Part shown: positions 37,768 through 47,104 of the stretch, in pieces
Position numbering within the stretch: position 1 is the stretch's first letter
How the letters are laid out: every line of letters starts with the position of its first letter
Assembly (NCBI RefSeq): GCF_002836775.1
Contig: NZ_PJAQ01000068.1
Coordinates: 62,001-126,000 of the forward strand
Direction of reading: 5' to 3'
Source: Colwellia sp. 12G3
GTDB lineage: Bacteria > Pseudomonadota > Gammaproteobacteria > Enterobacterales > Alteromonadaceae
DNA length: 64,000 bases
The notes under the pieces: model-generated
The model's database searches: none
What the model saw: the letters and a program-made list of their open reading frames with translations, nothing else
What the model was told of the DNA's origin: nothing
Made by a program: the position numbers and the translations under genes

Positions 37768-38706
37768 ATGGACTCACAATTAAGTTCGACAACGAACATT
37801 GAAATCACACCAATCATCGCATTTTTCAAAAGCCTACAAGATAAAATTTGTCAGGCATTAGAAGAAGCTGACGGCACCGGAAAATTTATTGAAGATAACT
37901 GGCTCCGTAAAGAAGGTGGCGGCGGAAGAACTCGCGTCATGACCAATGGCACTGTTGTAGAGCAAGGAGGGGTCAATTTTTCTGTGGTATCTGGGGATAA
38001 ATTACCGCCATCTGCCACGGCTCATCGTCCAGAACTTGCCGGTAGAACTTGGCAAGCCTGTGGCGTCTCACTTGTTATTCATCCAAAAAATCCAAACATT
38101 CCCACTGCACACGCTAATGTACGTTTTTTCATTGCAGAAAAAGAGGGTGAGAAACCAGTTTGGTGGTTTGGTGGTGGTTTTGATTTAACGCCTTTTTATC
38201 CTAATGATGAAGATGTTCAACATTGGCATCAAACCGCTTTCGATTTATGTCAGCCTTTTGGTGACAATGTGTACAACGATCATAAAAAATGGTGTGATGA
38301 ATACTTTTATTTAAAACATCGCGATGAAACACGCGGCGTCGGTGGCTTATTCTTTGATGATTTAAATCAATGGGATTTCAACACCTGTTTTGATTATGTT
38401 AAAGCCGTTGGCCAAGGATTTATTGATGCTTACGTCCCTATTATGCATCGTCGTAAAGATGATATTTATGGTGAACAAGAACGTCAATTTCAGCTTTATC
38501 GCCGTGGTCGCTATGTTGAATTTAACTTAGTCTTTGATAGAGGTACTTTGTTTGGTCTTCAATCCGGTGGCAGAACTGAATCTATTTTGATGTCGATGCC
38601 GCCACTTGCCCGTTGGGAATATAATTTCCAAGCGGATGAAGGGAGTAGCGAGGCTAAATTAGCTGACTATTTAAGTCCAAAAGATTGGTTAAAGGTATTG
38701 AAGTAA
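37768..38706 (+). CDS. hemF: Oxygen-dependent coproporphyrinogen III oxidase
   Basis: 312 residues, the family's normal length. Converts coproporphyrinogen III to protoporphyrinogen IX with O2, in the cytoplasm, as a homodimer in haem synthesis. Signatures: [109 protein letters not shown]. The [12 protein letters not shown] segment contributes catalytic residues. AAGAAG precedes the ATG. It stands alone between amt and arfA. Confidence 0.97.
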   Translation: MDSQLSSTTNIEITPIIAFFKSLQDKICQALEEADGTGKFIEDNWLRKEGGGGRTRVMTNGTVVEQGGVNFSVVSGDKLPPSATAHRPELAGRTWQACGVSLVIHPKNPNIPTAHANVRFFIAEKEGEKPVWWFGGGFDLTPFYPNDEDVQHWHQTAFDLCQPFGDNVYNDHKKWCDEYFYLKHRDETRGVGGLFFDDLNQWDFNTCFDYVKAVGQGFIDAYVPIMHRRKDDIYGEQERQFQLYRRGRYVEFNLVFDRGTLFGLQSGGRTESILMSMPPLARWEYNFQADEGSSEAKLADYLSPKDWLKVLK

Positions 38707-38763
38707 AGTGTCGTTAATACTGCACAAAGAACTTAGCTTTAAATAGGCAATATAAATTAGGAA

Positions 38764-38818
38764 AGTCTTATTTAATAAGGGCTTTAAGTAAGTACTTAAG
38801 CCGCCATTAAATAAGACT
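38764..38818 (-). promoter_or_regulatory. Long hairpin spanning the end of arfA (RNase III-type target, putative)
   Basis: Outer arms AGTCTTATTTAAT (38764-38776) and ATTAAATAAGACT (38806-38818) pair perfectly over 13 bases; after a 3x3 internal loop an inner stem of about 9-10 pairs follows (38780-38790 with 38793-38802). It contains the last codons and the stop codon of arfA. Confidence 0.65.
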
Positions 38819-39014
38819 CTCGTCCTACGTTCTTAGCTTTACGCTGGTATGAACCTTTTCCTTTTTTAGCTTTTACTACCTGCATTTTATAAACTTTTGA
38901 TGTAACTAGCGCGGCTAAAAAGTTACCTTTAATTTGTCCTCTACCCAATTCTGTTTCACTTTTATTTACTTTAACAGTGCCCGCTTTCGCTAAGGGCTTC
39001 TTCGGCTTATTCAT
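38796..39014 (-). CDS. arfA: ArfA, alternative ribosome-rescue factor
   Basis: 72 residues. It releases ribosomes stalled on mRNAs lacking a stop codon by recruiting release factor 2, as a backup to tmRNA. The conserved core GRGQIKGNFLAALVTSKVYKMQVVKAKKGKGSYQRKAKN (about 25-63) corresponds to E. coli ArfA's TKGQIKDNAIEALL and KKNKKGKGSYMRKGK. In E. coli a hairpin in the coding region is cut by RNase III so that the mRNA itself lacks a stop and ArfA is degraded unless tmRNA fails. Here a hairpin covers the last seven codons and stop, pointing to the same control. Confidence 0.88.
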   Translation of the reverse strand: MNKPKKPLAKAGTVKVNKSETELGRGQIKGNFLAALVTSKVYKMQVVKAKKGKGSYQRKAKNVGRESYLMAA

Positions 39015-39220
39015 GATTTATCCTTTTAATGTGTCTTATTTATTACGTTAAAATTAGTAGATTAAAGTCATCACACTCATGTAATGACGCTTTATTATAC
39101 GCTTTAAATCTTAAATAGTAAGCTAGTACTATTTTTATTGTCAGTCTACAAGTAAACTAAATTGCAATAATATATGCATCCTCTTTCTTCCTTTTCAAGT
39201 ACAAGGACACTTTAATACTA

Positions 39221-39958
39221 ATGATGATTCAACAACACAACCATGATATTGACACTCCCACTGGCACAATGCGCACCTACGTCTACCGTCCACAAGCACA
39301 GGGCAAGTTTCCAACGATTATTTTTTACTCTGAAATTTTCCAACAAACGGCGCCCATAGCAAGAACGGCAGCATTGATGGCTGGGCATGGTTTTGTTGTA
39401 CTCGTACCCGAAGTTTTTCATGAACTAAATCCGATAGGAACAGTGTTAGGCTACGATGATTCGGGTAAAGATAAAGGTAACCAAGATAAGTGGGCTAAGC
39501 CTTTAGAGCATCACGATAGTGACACACAAGCCTTAGTGAGTTTTGTTCAACAACAAGATTATTGCACGGGCAACATAGGAAGCATGGGCGTTTGCATTGG
39601 CGGTCATCTCGCTTATCGCGCCGCTTTACATAAGAGTATTTTAGCCGCCGCTTGTTTATACGCCACAGACATTCATTCAGGCGATTTACCAAGTGATGAA
39701 GGCAATGATTCGCTAACACGTACCCAAGATATTAAAGCCGAGTTGCTGATGATTTGGGGTAAGCAAGACCCACATATTCCTGATGAAGGTCGTATGATGA
39801 TTCATCAAAATCTATTAGCTTCAGGTAATGTTTTCTCATGGCATGAGTTTAATGCCTCGCATGCCTTTATGCGCGATGAAGGCGAACGCTATGATCCTCA
39901 GCTTGCTCTACGAGTGTACGGTATGTCTGTTGAACTTTTTAATAGAACATTAGCCTAA
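39221..39958 (+). CDS. Dienelactone hydrolase family protein
   Basis: 245 residues of the alpha/beta-hydrolase DLH group, which hydrolyse esters or lactones in the cytoplasm. Nucleophile elbow GSMGVCIGGHLA with Cys125; Glu38 in FYSEIF aligns with the family's activating Glu; Asp in WGKQDPHIP (about 183) and His in NASHAFMRDEG (about 213) complete the Cys-Asp-His triad. Length and order are normal. The natural substrate is not known. The gene starts MMIQQHNHDIDTPTGTMRTY, fitting the family's first strands. Confidence 0.88.
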   Translation: MMIQQHNHDIDTPTGTMRTYVYRPQAQGKFPTIIFYSEIFQQTAPIARTAALMAGHGFVVLVPEVFHELNPIGTVLGYDDSGKDKGNQDKWAKPLEHHDSDTQALVSFVQQQDYCTGNIGSMGVCIGGHLAYRAALHKSILAAACLYATDIHSGDLPSDEGNDSLTRTQDIKAELLMIWGKQDPHIPDEGRMMIHQNLLASGNVFSWHEFNASHAFMRDEGERYDPQLALRVYGMSVELFNRTLA

Positions 39959-39987
39959 TCGAGTATTAGCTTAACACTCGGTTTACT

Positions 39988-40020
39988 GCAGTAGCTTGGC
40001 TCTTACAGCCAAGCTACTGC
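39988..40020. terminator. Strong hairpin between converging genes
   Basis: GCAGTAGCTTGGCT (39988-40001) pairs perfectly with AGCCAAGCTACTGC (40007-40020) around CTTAC. No T-run follows on either strand, so it may act as a barrier or Rho-aided end for the hydrolase and the EAL gene. Confidence 0.5.
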
Positions 40021-40044
40021 TCAAAGGTCTATGCCAAATAATAG

Positions 40045-42333
40045 CTACGTTGACGGTAAGTAGCTTAAAGGCTCAACCTGAATATCTCCGCCCTTCTCAA
40101 CAAGTAAGGTAATTAACTGCTCTGGCAACACAGGTTTACTAAACCAATAACCTTGGATTTCATCACAACCTAAACTGCGTAAAAAATCAACATGGCTTTC
40201 CTCTTCCACCCCCTCAGCAATTAACGATAGGTTTAAACTTTTTCCTAAAGAGATAATAGTTTTTATAATGGCTTTATCTTCATCATTTTTATGACAATCA
40301 CGAATAAAGGACTGATCAATCTTCAATTTATCAATTGGAAAACGTTTTAAATAAGAAAGTGATGAATAGCCAGTACCAAAATCATCAATAGATAAATGTA
40401 AACCTGATGATTTAAGGTGCTTCAATACTGACAGGGTATTTTCTTCATTGTTTATAAATACGCCTTCCGTTATTTCTAACTCAAGGTTTCCAGGGGGTAA
40501 CTTCACCTCGTCCAAAGCACGTTGTACCGTATGGCAAAACTGTGGGTGACTAAATTGTCGGGGTGATACATTCACTGCAACAATAATGTCGATATAACCT
40601 AAATCAACTAATTGCTTAGCAAATCGACAAGCTTGCTCTAATATCCACTGACCTATAGGAATGATTAATCCTGACTGCTCAGCTAAAGGAATAAAATCTA
40701 CCGGGGAAATTACATCCCCTCCGTGACGCCAGCGAACTAAGGTTTCGATGCCCGTTACTCGGTTCGATTTAAGGTCTAATTGTGGCTGAAAGACTAAAAA
40801 TAATTCTTGTTTAGCAACCGCATGACGAAGTTTATTAATTAACTCGATACTCTTTTGTCTATTTTCTGAAAAAATGGCCTCATAAAGACAAAAATTATTA
40901 TGTTGGTTTTCACTGGCAACCGCTAAAGCACTATGGGCACACATAATTAAAAAATTACGATCTTCGCCATGTGTAGGATAACAGCCATAGCCAAAATCTA
41001 ATTCGACAAAGAATTCCCCACAATGAGTAATCAGTGATTGGTCCGCAACATCACTGACTACTTTAGTCAATCCTTGCAAAGCGAGAGAGTTATTACTCTT
41101 GCTACATAACAAGCCAAACTGACTATCATTGATTTGGTAAAAGTAAACGCCCGTAGGTAATGCTTGTGAAATGTTTATCACTAATGCCTTTACTAGTGCT
41201 TCGGTCGCTTCCAAACCTAAAGTACTGACTTTTTCATCAAAAGCACGAATAGCAAAAATACCTAATGAGAAATGTTCACCTCGAGTAATAGCGCTATCAA
41301 TATCTTTATTAAATTTATATTGATTGGGTAAGTTTGTCTCTTGATTATAAAACGCTAGATGTTTTACTTGCTCTTCAGCTAATTTTCGCTCGGTAACATC
41401 CTTGATGTGAATATCATAAGCATCAATTTCCTCATGCCAATAAACGCTAATTTGTAAAATATGATCATTAAGCATTTGATCAACAGTAACATTGTGATCT
41501 TGTTGCGAGCTTAATTTTTGTCTTAAAGAGAGAAAATTACTGGGCAGCAAGTAATTGAAGTCAGCCGCTTGATGTCCTACACAAAGTAATAATTTCTCAC
41601 TGGCAGGATTCGCAAAAACAACCTCCCCCAAATTATTAACGCTTAATATTGGATTAGGGTTTTGATGTGAAAATAATGCCAAACGGGTGTTTTTTGCTTG
41701 TGTGAGCATATACTGACGGATATACCAAGAAATGACCCCGGCAATGAGTACAATAGAAATGCCATAAATAATGACTAACCAATGCGATATCGCCATCTGC
41801 TCTAAGGTAGCTTTGTGACCTTCATCAACTGTTTTTTTTGTTTGCTGTTCAATAGACTTAATTGTTGGCAGTAGCTGCCTTCTTACCGTTGACACTTTTG
41901 TTAAAATAGCCCGCAGTTCATCCCAATTATCTTCATCAACTTGCATTGCTTGATAAAAATTTTCAAACAAAGCCGCTATTTTTTGCTGACCTTTAACGAT
42001 AACGCCTGCTTCATCGGCAAAACGGTCTTGCGATAAAATAACGGCTAAGTGCATATTGAAGTTATTTTTAACCTCTGCAGTAGACGCGATAAAAATACCA
42101 TTATCTTGTGAGCGATAGTATTCATATATGATTCGTTCCTGCTCGCTCAAATCAGCTATTAATTCGTTAATACTAGTTAATATTGGGATACGATTACTGA
42201 CTAAATCAATAGCATTCGTTTTGACATTGACCGTTGATTGATAAACAACAAACGATAATGCCAACCCCATAAAAATTGCAAAGCCAGCTAATAGTGATGC
42301 TCTTACTAAATAAGGCTTGCTCATTGATGACAT
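40045..42333 (-). CDS. Membrane GGDEF/EAL protein, probable cyclic-di-GMP phosphodiesterase
   Basis: 762 residues: membrane helix 1 (about 12-31), a periplasmic helical sensor (about 40-175), helix 2 (about 183-203), a PAS-like domain (about 215-330), a degenerate GGDEF domain (about 330-490) whose active-site loop reads YQINDSQFGLL instead of GGDEF, and an EAL domain (about 500-745). EAL motifs are intact: IETLVRW, NLELEITEG, SIDDFGTGYSSLSYLKRFP, KIDQSFI, AEGVEEE and QGYWFSKP. So it most likely degrades cyclic-di-GMP, with GGDEF as a regulatory GTP-binding domain at best. Confidence 0.88.
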   Translation of the reverse strand: MSSMSKPYLVRASLLAGFAIFMGLALSFVVYQSTVNVKTNAIDLVSNRIPILTSINELIADLSEQERIIYEYYRSQDNGIFIASTAEVKNNFNMHLAVILSQDRFADEAGVIVKGQQKIAALFENFYQAMQVDEDNWDELRAILTKVSTVRRQLLPTIKSIEQQTKKTVDEGHKATLEQMAISHWLVIIYGISIVLIAGVISWYIRQYMLTQAKNTRLALFSHQNPNPILSVNNLGEVVFANPASEKLLLCVGHQAADFNYLLPSNFLSLRQKLSSQQDHNVTVDQMLNDHILQISVYWHEEIDAYDIHIKDVTERKLAEEQVKHLAFYNQETNLPNQYKFNKDIDSAITRGEHFSLGIFAIRAFDEKVSTLGLEATEALVKALVINISQALPTGVYFYQINDSQFGLLCSKSNNSLALQGLTKVVSDVADQSLITHCGEFFVELDFGYGCYPTHGEDRNFLIMCAHSALAVASENQHNNFCLYEAIFSENRQKSIELINKLRHAVAKQELFLVFQPQLDLKSNRVTGIETLVRWRHGGDVISPVDFIPLAEQSGLIIPIGQWILEQACRFAKQLVDLGYIDIIVAVNVSPRQFSHPQFCHTVQRALDEVKLPPGNLELEITEGVFINNEENTLSVLKHLKSSGLHLSIDDFGTGYSSLSYLKRFPIDKLKIDQSFIRDCHKNDEDKAIIKTIISLGKSLNLSLIAEGVEEESHVDFLRSLGCDEIQGYWFSKPVLPEQLITLLVEKGGDIQVEPLSYLPST

Positions 42334-42535
42334 GGTGAATCCTTGTTTATTGAAGAATTTTTACTAGTAAATAAGTTGACACGGTTTTCAATGAAATAAT
42401 TGCAGTAATTATAAATTATCTTCTAACTCTTACTCTGTCAGTAAAGATGTAGTGGCAATGAAATGCAAGATTTCATATTGTAGGGTGTTATACGAGGTAA
42501 TATATTATTTGGTTATCTATCAGCGAATAAAAACA

Positions 42536-42571
42536 AAAAGGCCTGAATAATGAATTATTCAGGCCTTTTTT
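42536..42571. terminator. Bidirectional terminator after rplS
   Basis: AAAAGGCCTGAATAA (42536-42550) pairs with TTATTCAGGCCTTTT (42555-42569). It is followed by U-runs on both exit sides and lies 38 bases past the rplS stop. Confidence 0.9.
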
Positions 42572-42608
42572 CAAACTTTCTTTACAGAAAATTGTACTCG
42601 AAATATTT

Positions 42609-42962
42609 CTATCTCTTAGCCAATTTTTCTTTGATACGTGCTTTACGGCCAGATAGCTCGCGCAAGTAGTAAAGTTTAGCTTGACGAACATCGCCACGAC
42701 GTTTAACTTCAATTGAATCTACAATTGGGCTATGTGTCTGGAATACACGTTCTACACCAACACCGTTCGAGATTTTACGAACAGTGAAAGCAGAATGTAA
42801 GCCGCGGTTTTTAATAGCAATAACAACACCTTCAAATGCTTGAAGACGTGATTTGTCTGCTTCAGTAACTTTAACTTGAACTACAACAGTATCACCTGGG
42901 GCGAATGCTGGTAGATCTTTTTTCATTTGCTCTTGTTCGAGCATTTCAAGAATTTTACTCAT
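42609..42962 (-). CDS. rplS: 50S ribosomal protein L19
   Basis: 117 residues, the standard length. Located at the 30S-50S interface of the ribosome. Signatures: [60 protein letters not shown] (in two pieces, about 36-78), [29 protein letters not shown]. It is the last gene of rpsP-rimM-trmD-rplS, the order seen in E. coli, and is followed by a strong terminator. Confidence 0.98.
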   Translation of the reverse strand: MSKILEMLEQEQMKKDLPAFAPGDTVVVQVKVTEADKSRLQAFEGVVIAIKNRGLHSAFTVRKISNGVGVERVFQTHSPIVDSIEVKRRGDVRQAKLYYLRELSGRKARIKEKLAKR

Positions 42963-42988
42963 AATACCTTCTTCCTAGTGTTCACAGT

Positions 42989-43780
42989 CTAAGTGGTTTG
43001 CTTCGCTTGTTTTTTAATTAAAGCGAGAGCTTTTACCTGCTCAGCTGTCAGAGCTAGGTTAGTTAATAATTCTGGTCTTCTAGTCCACGTTCTTAGCAAA
43101 GATTGCTCTTGTCGCCATAAGCGTATGTGTTCATGATTACCACTAAGTAACACTTTCGGTACTGACATTTCTTCCCCGTTAGGAGTCGTTAGTACGTCTG
43201 GCCGAGTGTAATGAGGACAATCTAATAAACCGTTAGAGAAGGAGTCCTGCTCTGCTGATTCTTTATGTCCTAAAACGCCTGGCACTAAGCGTGCTACAGC
43301 ATCAATCACATTCATAGCAGGGAGTTCACCACCACTTAAAATGTAATCACCAACCGACCATTCTTCGTCAATATCTGACGCAATTAATCGCTCGTCTATG
43401 CCTTCATACCGACCAGCAATAAATACCAGTTGGTTATGTTGTGCTAATTCACTTACGCCTTGTTGATCAAGCTTTCGTCCTTGCGGAGACAAATAGATAA
43501 CTTTGACATTACTGTCATCATTACCCGACTCAAGCGCCGCTTTACGTGCTGCAGTTCTTGCAGCATGTATTGCATCTCGTAATGGTTGCACCATCATTAA
43601 CATACCCGGACCACCGCCATAAGGACGATCATCAACGGTACGATGTTTATCATGGGTAAAGTCTCTTGGATTCCATAAATGAAAATCAATTAACCCATTA
43701 CGAATCGCTCGGCCTGTTACTCCATACTCAGTAATAGCATTAAACATTTCGGGAAAAAGGCTTATCACCCCAATCCACAT
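42989..43780 (-). CDS. trmD: tRNA (guanine-N1)-methyltransferase
   Basis: Methylates G37 at N1 in tRNAs with a G36-G37 sequence, using S-adenosylmethionine; prevents frameshifting. 263 residues from ATG 43780, chosen because E. coli TrmD begins [13 protein letters not shown] just as here ([13 protein letters not shown]) and GAGAA lies upstream; a GTG at 43816 is in frame but poorly placed. Deep-trefoil-knot motifs are seen: [68 protein letters not shown]. It lies in the rpsP operon. Confidence 0.97.
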   Translation of the reverse strand: MWIGVISLFPEMFNAITEYGVTGRAIRNGLIDFHLWNPRDFTHDKHRTVDDRPYGGGPGMLMMVQPLRDAIHAARTAARKAALESGNDDSNVKVIYLSPQGRKLDQQGVSELAQHNQLVFIAGRYEGIDERLIASDIDEEWSVGDYILSGGELPAMNVIDAVARLVPGVLGHKESAEQDSFSNGLLDCPHYTRPDVLTTPNGEEMSVPKVLLSGNHEHIRLWRQEQSLLRTWTRRPELLTNLALTAEQVKALALIKKQAKQTT

Positions 43781-43819
43781 TTTGTTATTCTCTTTATCAG
43801 AGGTAGTGCTAGTCACAAG

Positions 43820-44350
43820 TTAAAAACCGGGATCCCAGTCAACACAAATTTGTTTATTTTCGATGCTAACAGATTCGATTACTTGTTCAAAAAGATAAGG
43901 TATTAACCTTTCTTTTTTACTAAAACCATCTTTTAAGTTAGCTTTCACAACCAGTACATCATTAGCGCCAGTTTCCATCATGTCAGTAACTACACCCAGG
44001 TCGTAACCCTTGTTAGTCACAACAGACATACCTATTAGATCGCGCCAGTAAAAATCATCTTGCGACAATTCTGGCAACGCTGTTTCATTGGTTAATATTT
44101 CAGAGCCGACTAATGCTTGCGCTTCATCTCTGTCATCAATACCAGCCACTTTCACAATAAGTACTTTGTTATGCTTGCGCCAATCAGTTATTTCAACTGT
44201 TTGTGTGTTATTCCCTAATTTTAATGACCAAGGGAAATAGTCAAGTATGGCTTCAGTTTCATCAGTGAATGAATGAATTTTTAACCAGCCTTTGATGCCG
44301 TAAACAGCGCCTACTTTACCCAAGATGATTTGTTTTTCTTCTGTACTCAC
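43820..44350 (-). CDS. rimM: 16S rRNA processing/30S maturation protein RimM
   Basis: 176 residues. Assists 30S maturation and binds S19 and the 16S 3' major domain. N-terminal RimM domain begins ILGKVGAVYGIKGWLKIHSFTD, followed by a PRC-barrel (about 95-170; DDFYWRDLIGMSVVTNKGYDLGVVTDMMETGANDVLVVK, ERLIPYLFEQVIESV). The start is GTG 44350 with GGAG seven bases upstream. It ends 4 bases before the alternative trmD GTG and lies 26 bases after rpsP. Confidence 0.97.
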   Translation of the reverse strand: MSTEEKQIILGKVGAVYGIKGWLKIHSFTDETEAILDYFPWSLKLGNNTQTVEITDWRKHNKVLIVKVAGIDDRDEAQALVGSEILTNETALPELSQDDFYWRDLIGMSVVTNKGYDLGVVTDMMETGANDVLVVKANLKDGFSKKERLIPYLFEQVIESVSIENKQICVDWDPGF

Positions 44351-44376
44351 GAAATTCTCCTATGCCTACTAAGCAA

Positions 44377-44622
44377 TTAAGCCGCAGATGCGTCTTTAAC
44401 TAACTTAGCCACACGATCAGATAACGTCGCACCTTGACCTACCCAATGGGTAATACGGTCTAGATCTAAGCGTAATTTTTCTGCTTGACCTTGTGCTGTT
44501 GGGTTGAAGAAACCAACTCTTTCGATGAAACGACCATCGCGAGAGTTACGGCTATCTGCAACAACAACCTGATAGAATGGACGCTTTTTAGCGCCGCCAC
44601 GAGCTAAACGAATGGTAACCAT
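44377..44622 (-). CDS. rpsP: 30S ribosomal protein S16
   Basis: 81 residues, normal length. Signatures: [41 protein letters not shown] and [26 protein letters not shown] in sequence. It is the first gene of the operon, with AGAGGAC upstream of the ATG. A TATAAT sequence at 44632-44637 on the minus strand is too near the start to be the promoter; the noncoding leader contains a GGAAATTCC palindrome flanked by AAGTGT/ACACTT. Confidence 0.98.
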   Translation of the reverse strand: MVTIRLARGGAKKRPFYQVVVADSRNSRDGRFIERVGFFNPTAQGQAEKLRLDLDRITHWVGQGATLSDRVAKLVKDASAA

Positions 44623-44905
44623 ATCGTCCTCTATTATATGTTAAGTGTAAAAACGGAATTTCCAGACACTTCCCGTCGACAAGCGACAGAAAAGCTCGCG
44701 TATTTTACGCCTCTAGTATATTTTTACAAGCTTTATTTATCTATCGAGTAAGAGGTGGTGCGGTAAACTTTGCAGTTTCCTGCTCAAACGACATCAACAC
44801 ACAGGCTTAATTGAATTTACAAACGCTTTTAGGCCGGTATTGGTTGAAGGTAATGGCTGATCCGCTAAATATGCTAAGCTATTGTCTCTAGCATTATTTA
44901 ATAAA

Positions 44906-46525
44906 CTACATCCATGACGGAGATTGCAAAAGTTGTTCAAATGCTTTTGCATCAACAGGGCGGCTAAAGTGATAGCCCTGCATAGAGTCAACATGACTAA
45001 TCGCCATAAATTCTCGCTGTGCGGCAGTTTCGACCCCCTCCGCGGTTATGTGTAGTTTTAATTGCTTAGCTAACGCAATAATCGCTCTGGTAGTCATAAC
45101 ATCTCCTGCACTTTCAGGGATGTTTTTTATAAAGCAGCCATCAATCTTTAATTTATTGAGTTTGAATTTAGACAAATATTTTATCGATGAATAACCCGTA
45201 CCAAAATCATCAAGTGCGATAGAAACACCTAAAGCACTCAATTGCCTCAGTTGCACTATCGATTTCTTTGCATCCTTCATCAGCGTATTCTCTGTAAACT
45301 CTAATTCTAAATATTGAGGTTCTAAGCGTGTTTCTTCCAGAGAGGTGGAAACCGTACCAGCATAATTTATGATGCCTAATTGCATGACTGACATATTAAT
45401 TGACATAACTATTTTGGGGTAGCCCTGCCGCTGCCAAATTTTATTTTGCAGACAGGCTTGATCAAGTACCCAGTCACCAATTTTTGTAATGATACCTATC
45501 TCTTCTGCGATAGGAATAAATACATCTGGCGCCAAATCACCAAGCACTCCATTATGCCAACGTAACAACGCTTCTACGGCAATAATCTCATTGGATTGGG
45601 TTGCAATGATGGGTTGATAGTGAAGAAGTAATTCATCTCTGTCTATTGCACCGAGTAATTGTTCGGCAATTTTCTTCTTAGTATTGACTTGCTCTTGTAG
45701 ATCTTTAGAGAAAAAAGCTAAGCTGTTAGGGCCTTTTTCTTTGGCAAAGCACATTGCCGTATCTGCGTTTTTCATTAACTCTTTACCGTGCTCACCATCA
45801 CTTGGGTATAAAGCGATACCTACATTCCCCGTGATATAAACTTCTTGCATACTAATTTGATAACACTTAGCAAGCTTTAACAATATCTTCTCAGCAAAAG
45901 TATTTACATTATTTTTAGCTGAGGCCGCTTCAAGTATAATAAGAAACTCCACCCCGGTAATTCTTGCTAATGTATCACCTGAGCGTAATTCACTCGATAA
46001 TCGTTTAGCGACTTGTTGTAATAGTTTATCTCCGCCATCATGACCTTGTTGTTCATTAATGCCTTTAAAGTCATCAATACCAATAAATAATACCGCGATT
46101 GAGGTATTATTTCTTGCCGCTCTTGCTACCGCGTGATCTAAACGATTTTGACAAAGTTCTTTGTTAGGTAAATTAGTTAAGCTATCAAAAAAGGCGAGTC
46201 TTTTAATTTCATCTTCGGCAACAAATTGTCTTTTCATTTTTTTACGTAAATAGAAGCTATATCGCGTCAGTAATACCAAAAGCCCCAAGACTGCAATACT
46301 AACGTGAGTGATAATGTCATCTAATCGCCACTGTTGTTGGTTACTCGATAACTTAATAACAAATTCAGGCACATCAACAATACGTGTTGACCAAATAAGT
46401 GCTGCGGTTATAGACACGATAAATAGACTCTCAAATACCATAATAAACCGTTTAAAAAAGCCCGGTTTTTCTCGCCTATCTAATTGGATGCGGGCAGCGG
46501 TATTTTTAACTTTATTTTTAGCCAT
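44906..46525 (-). CDS. Membrane GGDEF/EAL protein
   Basis: 539 residues: two membrane helices (about 27-47, 71-91) with a short periplasmic loop, then GGDEF (about 108-270) and EAL (about 285-525) domains. GGDEF site is altered (ARITGVEFLIILE), so diguanylate cyclase activity is doubtful. The EAL domain is complete: AVEALLRW, YLELEFTENTL, ALDDFGTGYSSIKYLSKFKL, KIDGCFI, AEGVETAAQ, MQGYHFSRPV. It is therefore likely a cyclic-di-GMP phosphodiesterase. It sits between ffh and rpsP, where E. coli has no gene. Confidence 0.88.
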   Translation of the reverse strand: MAKNKVKNTAARIQLDRREKPGFFKRFIMVFESLFIVSITAALIWSTRIVDVPEFVIKLSSNQQQWRLDDIITHVSIAVLGLLVLLTRYSFYLRKKMKRQFVAEDEIKRLAFFDSLTNLPNKELCQNRLDHAVARAARNNTSIAVLFIGIDDFKGINEQQGHDGGDKLLQQVAKRLSSELRSGDTLARITGVEFLIILEAASAKNNVNTFAEKILLKLAKCYQISMQEVYITGNVGIALYPSDGEHGKELMKNADTAMCFAKEKGPNSLAFFSKDLQEQVNTKKKIAEQLLGAIDRDELLLHYQPIIATQSNEIIAVEALLRWHNGVLGDLAPDVFIPIAEEIGIITKIGDWVLDQACLQNKIWQRQGYPKIVMSINMSVMQLGIINYAGTVSTSLEETRLEPQYLELEFTENTLMKDAKKSIVQLRQLSALGVSIALDDFGTGYSSIKYLSKFKLNKLKIDGCFIKNIPESAGDVMTTRAIIALAKQLKLHITAEGVETAAQREFMAISHVDSMQGYHFSRPVDAKAFEQLLQSPSWM

Positions 46526-47047
46526 TTAGTCGAGCACCTCAATTAAGTAGATAGTTGAGTAAAATAGACAGACAACGTGAGTTGTATTACTTAACCACTA
46601 TAGGTAACCAAATTTCAGCAAATTGCTTCTAATTAATTGGTCATTAATGATTTATAAACAAGTATAGCTAGCCAATAAGAAAAGCGTGAATAACGAGCTA
46701 AAATGTCCTATTCTCCACGTATTATTTCTTGATGTGATTGTTGAACCGCCTTTATTGATTAAAATATATTTGCATCAAACCGTTGTGTCCTTGATGGTTA
46801 AAAAGGCACAAGAGTAATGCCAATTGCATTTAAGTATCTGTTCTTGTTGTGCACAAGAAAAATAATGCATGGATAAGCGCTTGATTGATCAATCTCTTGC
46901 TATGGGGATTGAGAGCAATAGCACCTTGCAATATTTTAAGCAGTACAAATGGGCAATCACTAAATGGGAGTGATATAAGTTCTCAACGCGGTGACTAGGC
47001 TGAATAGTAAATGATGCGTACTGGAACTAAATAATGCCTTTGTGAAA
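46526..47047. other. Intergenic region between GGDEF/EAL gene and ffh
   Basis: About 520 bases with no gene seen. It holds the GGDEF/EAL promoter at the left and a degenerate repeat (46817-46975). Confidence 0.45.
46817..46975. repeat. Degenerate dispersed repeat (copy B)
   Basis: The core 46882-46920 (tgattgatcaat ... gctatggggattgag) aligns with copy A at 7053-7092; both are followed by GGGCAAT. Ends approximate. Confidence 0.4.
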
Positions 47048-47050
47048 ATA

Positions 47051-47076
47051 AAAAAGGCCGCAAATGCGACCTTTAA
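47051..47076 (-). terminator. Terminator of ffh
   Basis: AAAGGCCGC / GCGACCTTT hairpin (47053-47061 with 47066-47074, one mismatch) followed by a U-run on the minus strand; about 30 bases past the ffh stop. Confidence 0.75.
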
Positions 47077-47104
47077 TATAGGGGGAAAATATTTAAGAAT
47101 AAGT

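Noticed and set aside
43781..43816. Upstream GTG start for trmD giving 12 more residues
   Set aside because: E. coli TrmD starts at MWIG, and the better ribosome binding site is in front of the ATG at 43780.
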